Source: Mycolicibacterium litorale (GTDB lineage: Bacteria > Actinomycetota > Actinomycetes > Mycobacteriales > Mycobacteriaceae). From it: a DNA stretch of 64,000 bases. Positions 17,633-26,429 of this stretch are shown here, in pieces. Where the stretch lies: positions 4,216,001 to 4,280,000 of the forward strand of contig NZ_AP022586.1 of assembly GCF_010731695.1 (NCBI RefSeq). Direction: 5' to 3'. The notes beneath the pieces are model-generated. The model searched no databases and had not been told where the DNA came from. It saw only the letters and a list, made by a program, of their open reading frames with translations. Each line of letters opens with the position of its first letter. Position 1 is the stretch's first letter. The position numbers were made by a program, and so were the translations under genes.

Positions 17633-18712
17633 GTGGCCGTCCCAGCAAACGCACTGCGTCGCTTCACGGCAGCGCTGGCCGTGTTCTCGGTGTGCGCCGC
17701 GCTGGGGACCATGGGCGAACCGCACGCCCGGGCCAGCGATCCCAAGTCGCTGTTGCTCGGCGCCATCGCCAACACCAAGGGCTCCTACCTGGTCTACAAC
17801 TTCGGCGGCGAGTTCGCGGCGCCGTTCCGCGCCGCCGACGGCCGCGAGTACACGCTGAACAACGGCGGCCACCTGATGACGATCAAGAACGCGTCGTCAC
17901 GGCTCAACCCCCGGCTCCTCGTCGACACCCACCAGGGCTACCAGGCGCGATGCGAGCGGGACCCCAGGGCGCGCACCGGCGAGGGGCTCTGGCAGGCCTC
18001 GGAGACCTTCACCCCGCTGCAGGCATGGCAGGCGCTCGGTCAGCCGACCATCGCGGTCAACGCGAACTTCTTCGACGTCCGCGGCCAGCAGGGCGGCTCC
18101 TGGCGCGACACCGGATGCAGTTCGCCGCTGGGCGCCTACGTCGACAACACCCGCGGCCAGGGCCGGGCGAACGCGCCGATCACCGGGACCATCGCCTACG
18201 CAGGCAAGCAGGGGCTGTCCGGGGGCGACGAGACCTGGTCGGCGCTGGCGACGATGATCCTGCCGGTCGGCGGAGCGCCGTACGTCGTGATGCCCAAAGG
18301 CAAGCAGGACTACGACGCCGCCTCCCCGGAGATCCAGAAGCTGATGGACCGCAACGCCCGGTTCGTCGCCGTCGCGGGGCTCGGCCTGCTCGCACCCGGG
18401 GAGACCGGGCAGCTCAACGACGGCGGTCCGAGCGCGGCGCGCACCGCGATCGGCTACAGCGGCGCGGCCGACCAGCTCTACGTGTTCCAAGGCGGGAACT
18501 ACACGCCCGACAACATCCAGGACCTGTTCCGCGGTCTGGGCGCCGAACACGCGGTGCTGCTCGACGGCGGCGGTTCCTCGGCGATCGTGCTGCGCCGCGA
18601 CACCGGCGGCATGTGGAGTGGGGCGGGCTCCCCGCGCGGCAGCTGCGACACCCGCCAGGTGCTGTGCGATTCCCGCGAGCGGGCGCTGCCCAGCTGGCTC
18701 GCGTTCAACTGA
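17633..18712 (+). CDS. Secreted phosphodiester glycosidase family protein
   Basis: 359 residues from GTG at 17633 (GAAAGG just upstream); a TTG at 17588 would extend it but lies in the promoter. A signal peptide of about 30 residues ends near HARAS. The rest matches the NAGPA/DUF2233 fold, which cleaves phosphodiester-linked sugars: IAVNANFFDVRGQQGG (about 140-155), NDGGPSAARTAIGYS (about 263-277) and AVLLDGGGSSAIVLRR (about 305-320) are the conserved active-site loops. It probably acts on envelope glycans or teichoic-like polymers. The true substrate is unknown. Confidence 0.85.
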   Translation: MAVPANALRRFTAALAVFSVCAALGTMGEPHARASDPKSLLLGAIANTKGSYLVYNFGGEFAAPFRAADGREYTLNNGGHLMTIKNASSRLNPRLLVDTHQGYQARCERDPRARTGEGLWQASETFTPLQAWQALGQPTIAVNANFFDVRGQQGGSWRDTGCSSPLGAYVDNTRGQGRANAPITGTIAYAGKQGLSGGDETWSALATMILPVGGAPYVVMPKGKQDYDAASPEIQKLMDRNARFVAVAGLGLLAPGETGQLNDGGPSAARTAIGYSGAADQLYVFQGGNYTPDNIQDLFRGLGAEHAVLLDGGGSSAIVLRRDTGGMWSGAGSPRGSCDTRQVLCDSRERALPSWLAFN

Positions 18713-18763
18713 CTTCGCCAATACCGGGTTCCCGCCCCTTAACGTGGGAACATCGGGGTCGAA

Positions 18764-20911
18764 GTGACTGATGTGACGAAACCCCGGGCCACGACCCGCC
18801 GCGGCGCCCCCGCAGGCGGCCGCTCGAATGCCCGCGGGTTCCGCACCGACATCGAGGGTCTGCGCGCGGTCGCCGTCCTCGCCGTGGTGCTCTATCACGC
18901 CGGGATGCCCGGGCTCGGCGGCGGATTCATCGGCGTCGACGTCTTCTTCGTCGTCTCCGGCTTTCTCATCACCGGGCTGCTGTGGCGTGAGGTTGCGGCA
19001 GGCGAGGGTGTGCGCCTGGGCGCGTTCTACGCCGCGCGCGCCCGCCGATTGCTGCCCGCCGCGGCGCTCGTCCTGGTGGTGACCGCGGTCGGCGCGGTCC
19101 TGCTGCTGCCCCCGCTGCAGGCCCGCGGCGTGCTCGGCGACGCGATCGCCAACGCCCTCTACGTCGGCAACTACCGCTTCGCGATCGAGGGCACCGACTA
19201 TCTGGCCGCCACCGATCCCTCACCGCTGCAGCACTATTGGTCTCTCGGTGTCGAAGAGCAGTTCTACCTCGTATGGCCGGTGCTGATCGTCGGCACCGGC
19301 TGGCTGATCGGCCGCCGGTTCGGCGCGGCGGCCGCCCGTTCGGTCCTGCCGTACGCGGCTGCGCTGGCCGCGGTGGCGGCGGGCTCTTACGCGGTGTCGA
19401 TGGCCTGGACGCACGACTGGCCGTCGTGGGCGTTCTTCTCGCTGCCGACCCGCGCGTGGGAGCTGGCAGCGGGCGGCCTGATCGCGCTGAGCGTGCGGTG
19501 GTGGCGACGGCTGCCACCCGTCGTCGCGGCGGCGGTCGGCTGGACCGGGCTGGCGCTCATCGTGGTGGCCTGCACGCGGGTCACTGCCGCCACTCCGTTC
19601 CCCGGCACCGCCGCGCTGCTCCCGGTCGCCGGCACCGCCCTGGTCATCGTGGCGGGATGCGCCACCCCCAATCTGGGGGTGGGCCGGCTGTTGTCGAAAC
19701 CCGTGCCGCGGGCGATCGGCCGCGTCTCCTACTCGTGGTACCTGTGGCACTGGCCGGTGTTGATCCTCGCCCCCGCCCTGTTCGGTACGGACCTCGGGCT
19801 CGCGAGCCGGCTCGCCATGGTCCTGATCTCGCTCGGCCTGGCGATCCTGACCCTGCACCTCGTGGAGAACCCGGCGCGGTTCGCCGACGCACTGCGCGGC
19901 TCGGCGGTGCGGAGCCTGGCGCTCGGCGGTGTCGCGACGGCGGCCGCGGTGTGCGCGGCGATCATGCTGCTCGTCGTCCGCCCGATCCCGACGGGCGCCG
20001 GGCCCGCGGCGACCCCGGCGGCGCTCACCGCGCCCGCACCGTCCTCCGCCGCCCCCGGCCCCGGCCGGGTCACACCCACGCCCCGCCAGCAGGTCCAAGC
20101 CGCTGTCGCCGCCTCCGCCGAGATGCGCACCGTCCCCGCCGATCTCTCGCCCCCGCTGGGCGACGTCGCCAAACCCGAGGTGTTCGTCAACGGCTGCGTC
20201 CTGTCGTGGCGGGACGTCGAACAACCCGACTGTGTGTCGGGAAACGCCGCATCCCCCGTACGGGTCGCCCTCGTCGGCGACTCGCATGCCGCGATGTGGC
20301 AGCCGGCTCTGGAAGCAGCTGCAAAGCAACATGATTGGCGGCTGGAGACCCTGAGTAAGGTGACCTGCCCGCTGATGGAGCTGCCGATCACCAGCCCTTA
20401 CCTGGGCCGGACGTTCAGCGAGTGCGAACAGTGGCGCGTCGACGTGCTCGACCGGCTGGAGGCCGAACGCCCGCAACTGATCGTCGTCGACATGTCCCGC
20501 CGCTACGGCGCCGACTTCGGCTTCGCCTCCTACGATCCGGCGTGGGTCGACGGACTCTCCCGGCTCGTCTCACGGTTACGTGCGACGGGAGCCGCCGTAC
20601 TCGTCCTGGGGCCCGTGCCGGATCCGTTGTCGACGGTGCCGTCCTGCGTCTCCGGCCACATGGACGACGTGGTGGCGTGTTCGCCCGTGCGAGCGGCGGC
20701 GTTGAACGACAACGGAATCGCCGCCGAGGCGGGCGCGGTGCAATCGGCCGGCGGCAGGTACGCCGACCTCAGCGATCTGTTCTGCACGGCGCAGCGCTGT
20801 CCGGTCATCGTCGGGAACACGTTGGTCTACCGCGACGACAACCACATCACCGGCGAGTACGCCCAGTGGCTGGCCCCGGTGATCGGTGAGATCGCGACCG
20901 CACCGGCCTGA
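18764..20911 (+). CDS. OafA/YrhL-type membrane acyltransferase with SGNH domain
   Basis: 715 residues from GTG at 18764. The N-terminal acyltransferase-3 domain (about residues 28-390, some ten membrane segments) has FRTDIEGLRAVAVLAVVLYH and FIGVDVFFVVSGFLITGLLW. A Pro/Ala/Thr linker follows, then a periplasmic SGNH domain with VALVGDSHAAMWQPAL near residue 506 and the Asp-x-x-His block YRDDNHITGEYA near 690. Such two-domain proteins O-acylate surface polysaccharides or glycolipids. It follows the glycosidase by 51 nt and probably shares its transcript. The target glycan is not identifiable. Confidence 0.92.
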   Translation: MTDVTKPRATTRRGAPAGGRSNARGFRTDIEGLRAVAVLAVVLYHAGMPGLGGGFIGVDVFFVVSGFLITGLLWREVAAGEGVRLGAFYAARARRLLPAAALVLVVTAVGAVLLLPPLQARGVLGDAIANALYVGNYRFAIEGTDYLAATDPSPLQHYWSLGVEEQFYLVWPVLIVGTGWLIGRRFGAAAARSVLPYAAALAAVAAGSYAVSMAWTHDWPSWAFFSLPTRAWELAAGGLIALSVRWWRRLPPVVAAAVGWTGLALIVVACTRVTAATPFPGTAALLPVAGTALVIVAGCATPNLGVGRLLSKPVPRAIGRVSYSWYLWHWPVLILAPALFGTDLGLASRLAMVLISLGLAILTLHLVENPARFADALRGSAVRSLALGGVATAAAVCAAIMLLVVRPIPTGAGPAATPAALTAPAPSSAAPGPGRVTPTPRQQVQAAVAASAEMRTVPADLSPPLGDVAKPEVFVNGCVLSWRDVEQPDCVSGNAASPVRVALVGDSHAAMWQPALEAAAKQHDWRLETLSKVTCPLMELPITSPYLGRTFSECEQWRVDVLDRLEAERPQLIVVDMSRRYGADFGFASYDPAWVDGLSRLVSRLRATGAAVLVLGPVPDPLSTVPSCVSGHMDDVVACSPVRAAALNDNGIAAEAGAVQSAGGRYADLSDLFCTAQRCPVIVGNTLVYRDDNHITGEYAQWLAPVIGEIATAPA

Positions 20912-20914
20912 TCG

Positions 20915-23206
20915 TCAGGCGGCCTTGGCGTCGCTACCGGTGTCTGCTTTGTCGCCGGTGTCGGCTTTGTCGCCGGTGTCGGCGGTGTCCGTGTCTGTGG
21001 CGTCGTCGCCCGACGTCTCGGCGTCGGACGCCTCATCGTCCGCGGTCTCGTCGGCGGTCTCGTCGGCGGGATCCTCGGCATCGATATCGCCGTCCTCGTC
21101 GACCGGTGCCTCGTCGACCGGAGCCTCGTCCTCCGGTGCCTCGTCCACCGGTGCCTCGTCCACCGGTGCCTCGTCCACCGGTGTCTCGTCGGCGGACGGC
21201 GACTCGGTCTCGGTGGTGTCGGCGTCGGTGTCCGCACCCGTGGCGCCGTCGTCCTCGACGTCGTCCGCGGCGGTCGTCTTGAGCGCGACTCGGGAAGCGT
21301 TGTCGTCGGGCACGGCGTTGACAGCGACGCTCGGCGGGCGCGGCAGATCGAGATCGCTCAGCACGCCGTCGATGGTGTCGCGGATCTGGTCGAAGACCCC
21401 GTCGAGCCCCAGATTGCCGATCCCGCCCGGCAGCCCGCCGTCCAGACCCAACAGGTTGAGCACGGTGGCCAGGACGTTCTTGACCGGTCCGTCGCGGTTC
21501 ACCAACCCGTCCTCGAACGCCTGGCGGACGCCGGCACCCAACGCCCCGACGATGTCGCCGGGCACGTTGAACCAGTTGATGTCGGGAAAGGAGCCGAACG
21601 CCGTGGGCACCCTGCTGTCGTCGAAGGTGCGGACGTACTCCCAGTAATCGCCGTCGTCGTTCCAGCGCCGCTCCACATCGGTGTAGCCCAGGTTGACCAG
21701 GCTGCTCAGCGCGGGCCCCAGCGCGGTCCCGATCGGGTTGTTGAGGTTGGCGCCGGTGAGCAGGTTGATCGCGTCGACGATCAGGTACGTCGGCTCGAGG
21801 AGCGGCAACGCGTCGATCGGGATCGTCACGTAGAAGTTGAGCGCCAGCGGGTCGCCCTCGAGCGGACCTTCGACCACCTCGCCGATCTGCGGGGCCAGCT
21901 GGTCGGCCACCGCGCCCGCGGTCAGCCCGACATCCAGCCCCCGCAGGTAGTACGTCGGAAGCGCCGATGCGGCAAGGTTGTTCAGCAGCGAGAACGGGTT
22001 GGGCCACGCCGCGAAGTCGGAGAAGGGGTCGTACTGCAGGCCGACGTCGATCTTGACGGGGACCAGCGTCGCGCCACCGAGATACAGGCCGCCGGGAAGC
22101 GCCAGGCCGCCGCTGTTGCTCAACTCGGTCTCCGGTGTGACGGTGTCGATGCCGAACAGTCCGGCCAGCGGGTAGAACCGGGCGAACAGGCCGCCGTTCG
22201 CGCGACCGGGGTTGCGCAGCAACAACATCGGCAGCACGGTGAGGCTGCCCAGCAGCGGCGCGGCCTCGCTGCCGTTGTAGTTCGACCCGCCGGGCTGATT
22301 CGGGAGGTCGGCGAGGATGTCCTGATAGGCCATCCCGGCCGCGAATGCTCCGACACCGTCGCCGATCACGATCGGCACCCGCGCCTTGATGGCGTCGGGG
22401 ATGGCGTCGAGGTTGTCGAGCCCCAGTGCCTCGAGGATGTCGTTGAGCAGCCCGGGAATGGAGATGACGCCGGTGTCCACCAGGTCGAGCAGCCCGTCGA
22501 CGCCGACGCCGAGGTAGTCGGTGCGGTTCACCTCGTCAGAGACGGAGTTCGGCAGGGTCGGCACCCAGCCCAGGTCGGTGCCGAGGACCTTGAGCAGCGT
22601 GAAGACGTGACCGGAGGAGACGAGGTTGACCCCGAGGCGGCCGCCGGTCTCCGACAGGTTGAACGGATCGCTGAGGTCGATGCCAAGGATCCCGAGGACC
22701 TCGCCGATCGTGTTGATCCCCGCCTGGTTCAGGCCGTTGCCGAGGATGTCGCCCAGCAGTCCGCCCAGCAGCGGGAGCTGGCTGACCAGGTTGCCGATCG
22801 GAAGCGGAATGTTGTTGACGATGCCGAAGATCGGATCGGTCAGCAGCGCCAGCGGCAGGTTCTCCAGCACACGTTCCAGGAGGCTCTGCGGATCGACGCC
22901 GGCCGCGCGCGCCAATGCCGCGAGGTTGACATTGTCGAAGATCGACCGGAACACGAAGTCGGCGAACGCGTTCTTGACGTCGTACGCGGCACTCCCCGCA
23001 CCGTTGGTCAGGTCGGGGATGGCCTGGGGCGGCGGGAACAGGCGGAAGTCGGCCGTCAGATCGACGGCGTCCGTCGAGCGAGTACTCGCGGCCTCGGCCT
23101 CGGGTGCGGGCGTGATCCCGACCGTGAGGGCGGTCGCGGTGACGGTGGCCGCCCCGAGTGCAGCAATCTTCTTCGATCGCCGTTTCGCACCGCGATGTTT
23201 GGCCAT
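20915..23206 (-). CDS. Large secreted PE-PPE-domain-like protein with acidic repeat tail
   Basis: 763 residues. A basic start (MAKHRGAKRRSKK) and a hydrophobic stretch to about residue 40 form a signal peptide. The body is rich in Leu/Gly/Asn/Pro, and its segment to about residue 540 resembles the PE-PPE alpha/beta domain (VIGDGVGAFAAGMAYQDILA, then NPIGTALGPALSSLVNLGYT). The last 120 residues are almost all Asp, Glu, Thr, Ala and Pro, with six 5-residue DEAPV-type units and three ADTGDK-like units. The ATG at 23206 is backed by GGGAGG. It is probably an exported cell-wall protein; the function is unknown. It converges with the acyltransferase 3 nt away. Confidence 0.8.
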   Translation of the reverse strand: MAKHRGAKRRSKKIAALGAATVTATALTVGITPAPEAEAASTRSTDAVDLTADFRLFPPPQAIPDLTNGAGSAAYDVKNAFADFVFRSIFDNVNLAALARAAGVDPQSLLERVLENLPLALLTDPIFGIVNNIPLPIGNLVSQLPLLGGLLGDILGNGLNQAGINTIGEVLGILGIDLSDPFNLSETGGRLGVNLVSSGHVFTLLKVLGTDLGWVPTLPNSVSDEVNRTDYLGVGVDGLLDLVDTGVISIPGLLNDILEALGLDNLDAIPDAIKARVPIVIGDGVGAFAAGMAYQDILADLPNQPGGSNYNGSEAAPLLGSLTVLPMLLLRNPGRANGGLFARFYPLAGLFGIDTVTPETELSNSGGLALPGGLYLGGATLVPVKIDVGLQYDPFSDFAAWPNPFSLLNNLAASALPTYYLRGLDVGLTAGAVADQLAPQIGEVVEGPLEGDPLALNFYVTIPIDALPLLEPTYLIVDAINLLTGANLNNPIGTALGPALSSLVNLGYTDVERRWNDDGDYWEYVRTFDDSRVPTAFGSFPDINWFNVPGDIVGALGAGVRQAFEDGLVNRDGPVKNVLATVLNLLGLDGGLPGGIGNLGLDGVFDQIRDTIDGVLSDLDLPRPPSVAVNAVPDDNASRVALKTTAADDVEDDGATGADTDADTTETESPSADETPVDEAPVDEAPVDEAPEDEAPVDEAPVDEDGDIDAEDPADETADETADDEASDAETSGDDATDTDTADTGDKADTGDKADTGSDAKAA
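21097..21186. repeat. 15-bp coding tandem repeat (DEAPV units)
   Basis: About six copies of a 15-nt unit, of the form TCGTCCACCGGTGCC, encode the DEAPV repeats of the secreted protein. Several copies are identical, so the number is prone to change by slippage or recombination. Confidence 0.85.
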
Positions 23207-23572
23207 TCGCCCGATCCTCCCCGCAGATTCACAGCTCGACCTCAGGAACCTAGCACCCCCTACTGCCGGCTGCGTCAAATTGCTGGGAAAACGCACGCAC
23301 TGGGCCCTCCCGACTCAGCCCGCACCCGATGTCCGCCTCCGACGCTGGTGGGCGCCTGTCCTATCGGAGTCAAAGGAATCCGTCAGCCACGCAGAAACGT
23401 CACGAACCCGTTGCTGCTTAGGAGCCCCCCGGTCGCTTCGCCCGAGTTAGCCACGCGGCCTCAGGGCGCCGACGACACTGTCGGGATTTTGCGTATTCAT
23501 CCACCTCATCGCGCATCGGCAACGTGTCATGCCGTCCAGCCATGTGTTCGCTGTAGTTGTGTAGGCAAGTAT
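23207..23572. other. Intergenic region, 366 bp
   Basis: It holds the ribosome site (GGGAGG) and a possible promoter of the secreted-protein gene: TAGGTT (23247-23252) with TTGACG (23273-23278), both on the minus strand with a long 20-nt spacer. The stretch 23300-23572 has lower GC than its surroundings, and no protein, RNA or repeat was recognised in it. Confidence 0.5.
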
Positions 23573-24343
23573 TCAGCGGGCGGTGCGCAGCACGCCGGCC
23601 AGCGCCGACTCCGTCTGCCGGGCGTACCCGCCGCCGAACAGCGCCACGTGGGCGAGCAGCGGATACAGCTGGTGCAGAGCGGTGCGGTCCCGCCACCCGT
23701 CGTGCAGCGGACGCACCGACCGGTAGCCCGCGAGCACCTCGCCCAGATGCGGGCAGCCGAACAGGTCGAGCATCGCGAGGTCGGTCTCTCGGTGGCCGCC
23801 GTGGGCAGCGGGATCGATCAGCACCACACCGTCCGGGGTCCACATCAGGTTCCCGCTCCACAGATCTCCGTGCAGACGGGCCGGTGCGTCATCGTCGTCG
23901 AACCGCCCCGCGCGGCATGCGTCGCGGACCTCCTCCAGGGCGTCGCGCGCCGTGGCGCTCAGCCGTGGCGCGGCGTGCTCCGCCATCGGACCGAGTCGCT
24001 CGTCGGCGTAGAACTCGCCCCAGCTGCGGTGCCCCGTCAACGACATCGGCAGCGGTTGATGCAGCGGCCCGAAGAACCCCGGCCCGTCCCAACCATCCGG
24101 GCCCGAACCGAACGCGTCGGCGCCGGCATCGTGGGTCACGGCCAGCCGCGCCCCGAACTCCGCCGCCGCCCGTGGTGTCGGCGATGCGGTGGCCAGGCGC
24201 GTGAGCGTCAATGAGGCGGCGTCCCAACCGATCACGGGCACACACGCCGCACCACCGGCCGCCGCGAGCCACCGCAGCCCCGCCGCCTCGCACGCGAAGA
24301 AGTTCGGTGGCGCGGCGGGATTGCGCTTCACGAATTCGGTCAC
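23573..24343 (-). CDS. Fructosamine kinase / aminoglycoside phosphotransferase-like protein
   Basis: 256 residues. The kinase-like core shows FVKRNPAAPPNFFACEAAGL (Lys and Glu of the ATP site), ARLHGDLWSGNLMWTPDG (catalytic HGDLWSGN, about 172-189) and VLIDPAAHGGHRETDLAML (metal-binding Asp). The family phosphorylates ketoamines on glycated proteins so that they break down. The GTG at 24343 overlaps the stop of the DUF1275 gene by 4 nt. Both genes lie directly downstream of the mce1 operon and could be read from it. It is about 30 residues shorter than typical members. Confidence 0.85.
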   Translation of the reverse strand: MTEFVKRNPAAPPNFFACEAAGLRWLAAAGGAACVPVIGWDAASLTLTRLATASPTPRAAAEFGARLAVTHDAGADAFGSGPDGWDGPGFFGPLHQPLPMSLTGHRSWGEFYADERLGPMAEHAAPRLSATARDALEEVRDACRAGRFDDDDAPARLHGDLWSGNLMWTPDGVVLIDPAAHGGHRETDLAMLDLFGCPHLGEVLAGYRSVRPLHDGWRDRTALHQLYPLLAHVALFGGGYARQTESALAGVLRTAR

Positions 24344-25020
24344 GCCGGCGCCGCGCGCCCGAAGCGGAAGATCGCCATCGCGGTCGCCACCACACCGCCG
24401 GCCAGCGCGATCACCGGGGCGACCGTCACCAGGGACAGCGTGGCTCCGACAACTGCGCCCGCGCACATCGTGAGCACCACCCCGTAGCGCAGCTTTTCCC
24501 GATCACCACTGCCCCCGGCCAGTCTGCTGTCGAAGCCGAGCCCGACGATCGTCTGGGTCAGCACCGTGGTGCTCAGCTCCTGTATCCCGAACTGGCGCGC
24601 CGTCGCGTTCTGGATCCCGAAAACCACTGCGAGACCGGCGATCAGGATCAGCTTCGTATCGTCGTGGTAGTCGAGCACCCCGGAGCCGGCCAGGACCGCC
24701 AGCACCAGGAGTGCCACTACTTCGACGCTCAACGCGGTGGTCAGCCAGCGGCGCGGGTGAGGGCCGAGATGGCGGGCCAGCCGGCCTCCGACCACCGCGC
24801 CCGCCACGAAGCTGAGGAACGCGACCAGCGCCGCGGTCAGATCCACGCCCGAGTGCGGGACGAACCAGAAGCCGAGGAAGATCACGTTGCCGGTCATGTT
24901 GGCCACGAAGACGTGGCCGAGGACCAGGACACTGATCGCGTCGACCAGACCCGTCGCGAACGTCAGCAGCAGTAACGCGGTGACGGTCAACCGGTTCGAG
25001 ACCGGTGAGCGGACGGCCAT
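24340..25020 (-). CDS. DUF1275 (YoaK-like) membrane protein
   Basis: 226 residues with about six membrane spans. GHVFVANMTGNVIFLGFWFV (about 35-54) carries the DUF1275 MTGN motif, and FGIQNATARQF (about 134-144) is the second family signature. Transport or membrane roles are suspected for the family, but none is proven. It lies 15 nt after the last Mce-associated gene and is coupled to the fructosamine-kinase gene. Confidence 0.88.
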   Translation of the reverse strand: MAVRSPVSNRLTVTALLLLTFATGLVDAISVLVLGHVFVANMTGNVIFLGFWFVPHSGVDLTAALVAFLSFVAGAVVGGRLARHLGPHPRRWLTTALSVEVVALLVLAVLAGSGVLDYHDDTKLILIAGLAVVFGIQNATARQFGIQELSTTVLTQTIVGLGFDSRLAGGSGDREKLRYGVVLTMCAGAVVGATLSLVTVAPVIALAGGVVATAMAIFRFGRAAPA

Positions 25021-25035
25021 GGCGGAGTGCCGACG

Positions 25036-25911
25036 CTAGATCTGCGGTGTGAGATCCAGCTTGGTCACCGCGTTCATCCCGGTGATCAGCCAGTCCGAGC
25101 CGTCGCGCTCCATGGTCAACCGGTAGGACAGGTAGCGCAGCGACGGCACGTTCTTGCTCACTGGGCTGGTCGACACCGAGTTCGTGTACACCAGGGCGGT
25201 GGCCTCCGTCGGCGTGAGGCTCTCGACGGCCGTGCCCATCACCTGCGTCTGATTCGTCACCTTCGCCTGCTGGTTCGTCGACACGATCGCGTCGATGTAC
25301 CGGCGATACTCCGTGGCGAAATCGCCTGCGAGATAACGCGACGAGCGGTCGGGCAGCGACGCCATGTCGTCCGGGGTGTAGCTCCACAGGGTGGTGATGG
25401 CTTCGGCCGCCGTGCGGGCGATGTCCAGTTTCGTGTCGACAGCGGCGCGGTCGGCAAGATACGGCTGGAGGGTGGCGCCGGCGAATGCGGCCGCCCCGAC
25501 GAAGAGCACCGACGCGGCGGCGGCCGCAGTCAACAGCCGCTTGCCCGCCGGACGGTGCGGAACGAGGACCGGTTCCGGTTGCGGTTCCGTCTCAGCGGTT
25601 TCCGACTCGGGCTCGGTGGGGTCGGCTTCAGGCTCGGTGGGGTCGGACTCGGTGACTTCGCGCTCGGTGGCGGGGGGCTCAGCGACATCCTGCTCGGTCT
25701 CCAGGCCGGACACCGGGGCCGGCTTCGGCGTCCGACGCGACTTGCCCGTCGGTACCCGCGGCGCGGGCTCCTCGGGCACCACCGTGTCGGCAGCGGCTTC
25801 GACCTTCGGATCAGGCTGGGGCGCAACGGTTTTGTTGCGCCGGAACGACCACCGCCGCTTGCGCTGGGGATCGGTGGTCAGATCACCTGAATCAGCTGGC
25901 TGATCTTCCAC
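25036..25911 (-). CDS. Mce-associated membrane protein (Rv0178-like)
   Basis: 291 residues from GTG at 25911, selected for its strong ribosome site (AGGAGGG); it overlaps the previous gene by 34 nt. An acidic, Pro/Glu/Thr-rich cytoplasmic half of about 125 residues leads to one membrane segment (LLTAAAAASVLFVGAAAFAG), then a 140-residue outer domain of the NTF2-like Mce-associated type. In mycobacteria these Mas proteins stabilise the Mce transport complex. It is the last gene of the mce1 group, in the same order as Rv0175-Rv0178. Confidence 0.87.
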   Translation of the reverse strand: MEDQPADSGDLTTDPQRKRRWSFRRNKTVAPQPDPKVEAAADTVVPEEPAPRVPTGKSRRTPKPAPVSGLETEQDVAEPPATEREVTESDPTEPEADPTEPESETAETEPQPEPVLVPHRPAGKRLLTAAAAASVLFVGAAAFAGATLQPYLADRAAVDTKLDIARTAAEAITTLWSYTPDDMASLPDRSSRYLAGDFATEYRRYIDAIVSTNQQAKVTNQTQVMGTAVESLTPTEATALVYTNSVSTSPVSKNVPSLRYLSYRLTMERDGSDWLITGMNAVTKLDLTPQI

Positions 25912-26429
25912 TGCTGTCCCTCCTGAGTCGTGGTCGCCACCCAACGGTTGCCGCTCTCGATCGTCTGCTTACCGTCCGGTGTCTTCGATGTCGTCGTGGT
26001 GGCCACCAGCACGTCGACGCTGCCGTTGTCGTTCCAGCGCTGCACGCCGGCCTCGACCACTTTGCCCTCCGTGGGTTCGGCGCGGGCCACCTGGATCACG
26101 ATCTCGTTCATCTTCTCTTTGAACATCTTCGCGAAGTCGCCGGTGCCCTGCGCCAGCACACGGTCGGCGTAGGCGTTGGCGTTGAACGGGTCCAGCGTGG
26201 TGTAGGTCGTCATGAAGCTCCGCACGTAATCCAGTGCGGCGGCGTCGCGCAGTTCGGCGCGCCGGTCGGTTTCATGTGAAACCAGCATGAACGTGCTCCA
26301 ACCCACCGCCGCGGCGAGCAGCACCCCCGCCAGCGCGGCGATCAGCGGCAGACCCCACCGGCGCGGCGGCCTCGGCGACACCGCGAAGAAGTCCTTTTCG
26401 TCGGCGTCGACTCTGCGGCGCGGGCTCAC
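25878..26429 (-). CDS. Mce-associated membrane protein (Rv0177-like)
   Basis: 183 residues: a short basic cytoplasmic start, one membrane segment (LPLIAALAGVLLAAAVGWST, about 26-45), then an NTF2-like outer domain (FMTTYTTLDPFNANAYADRV, VQRWNDNGSVDVLVATTTTS). The GTG at 26429 overlaps the upstream stop by 4 nt and has GGGAGG before it. It is a probable accessory subunit of the Mce1 transporter. Confidence 0.88.
   Translation of the reverse strand: MSPRRRVDADEKDFFAVSPRPPRRWGLPLIAALAGVLLAAAVGWSTFMLVSHETDRRAELRDAAALDYVRSFMTTYTTLDPFNANAYADRVLAQGTGDFAKMFKEKMNEIVIQVARAEPTEGKVVEAGVQRWNDNGSVDVLVATTTTSKTPDGKQTIESGNRWVATTTQEGQQWKISQLIQVI

Noticed and set aside
23300..23572. Low-GC gap considered as an RNA gene or gene remnant
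   Set aside because: No stable hairpin, conserved-looking frame or repeat could be seen by eye.
22607..24214. 535-codon plus-strand frame
   Set aside because: Antisense to the secreted protein and fructosamine kinase; no motif and shadow-like composition.
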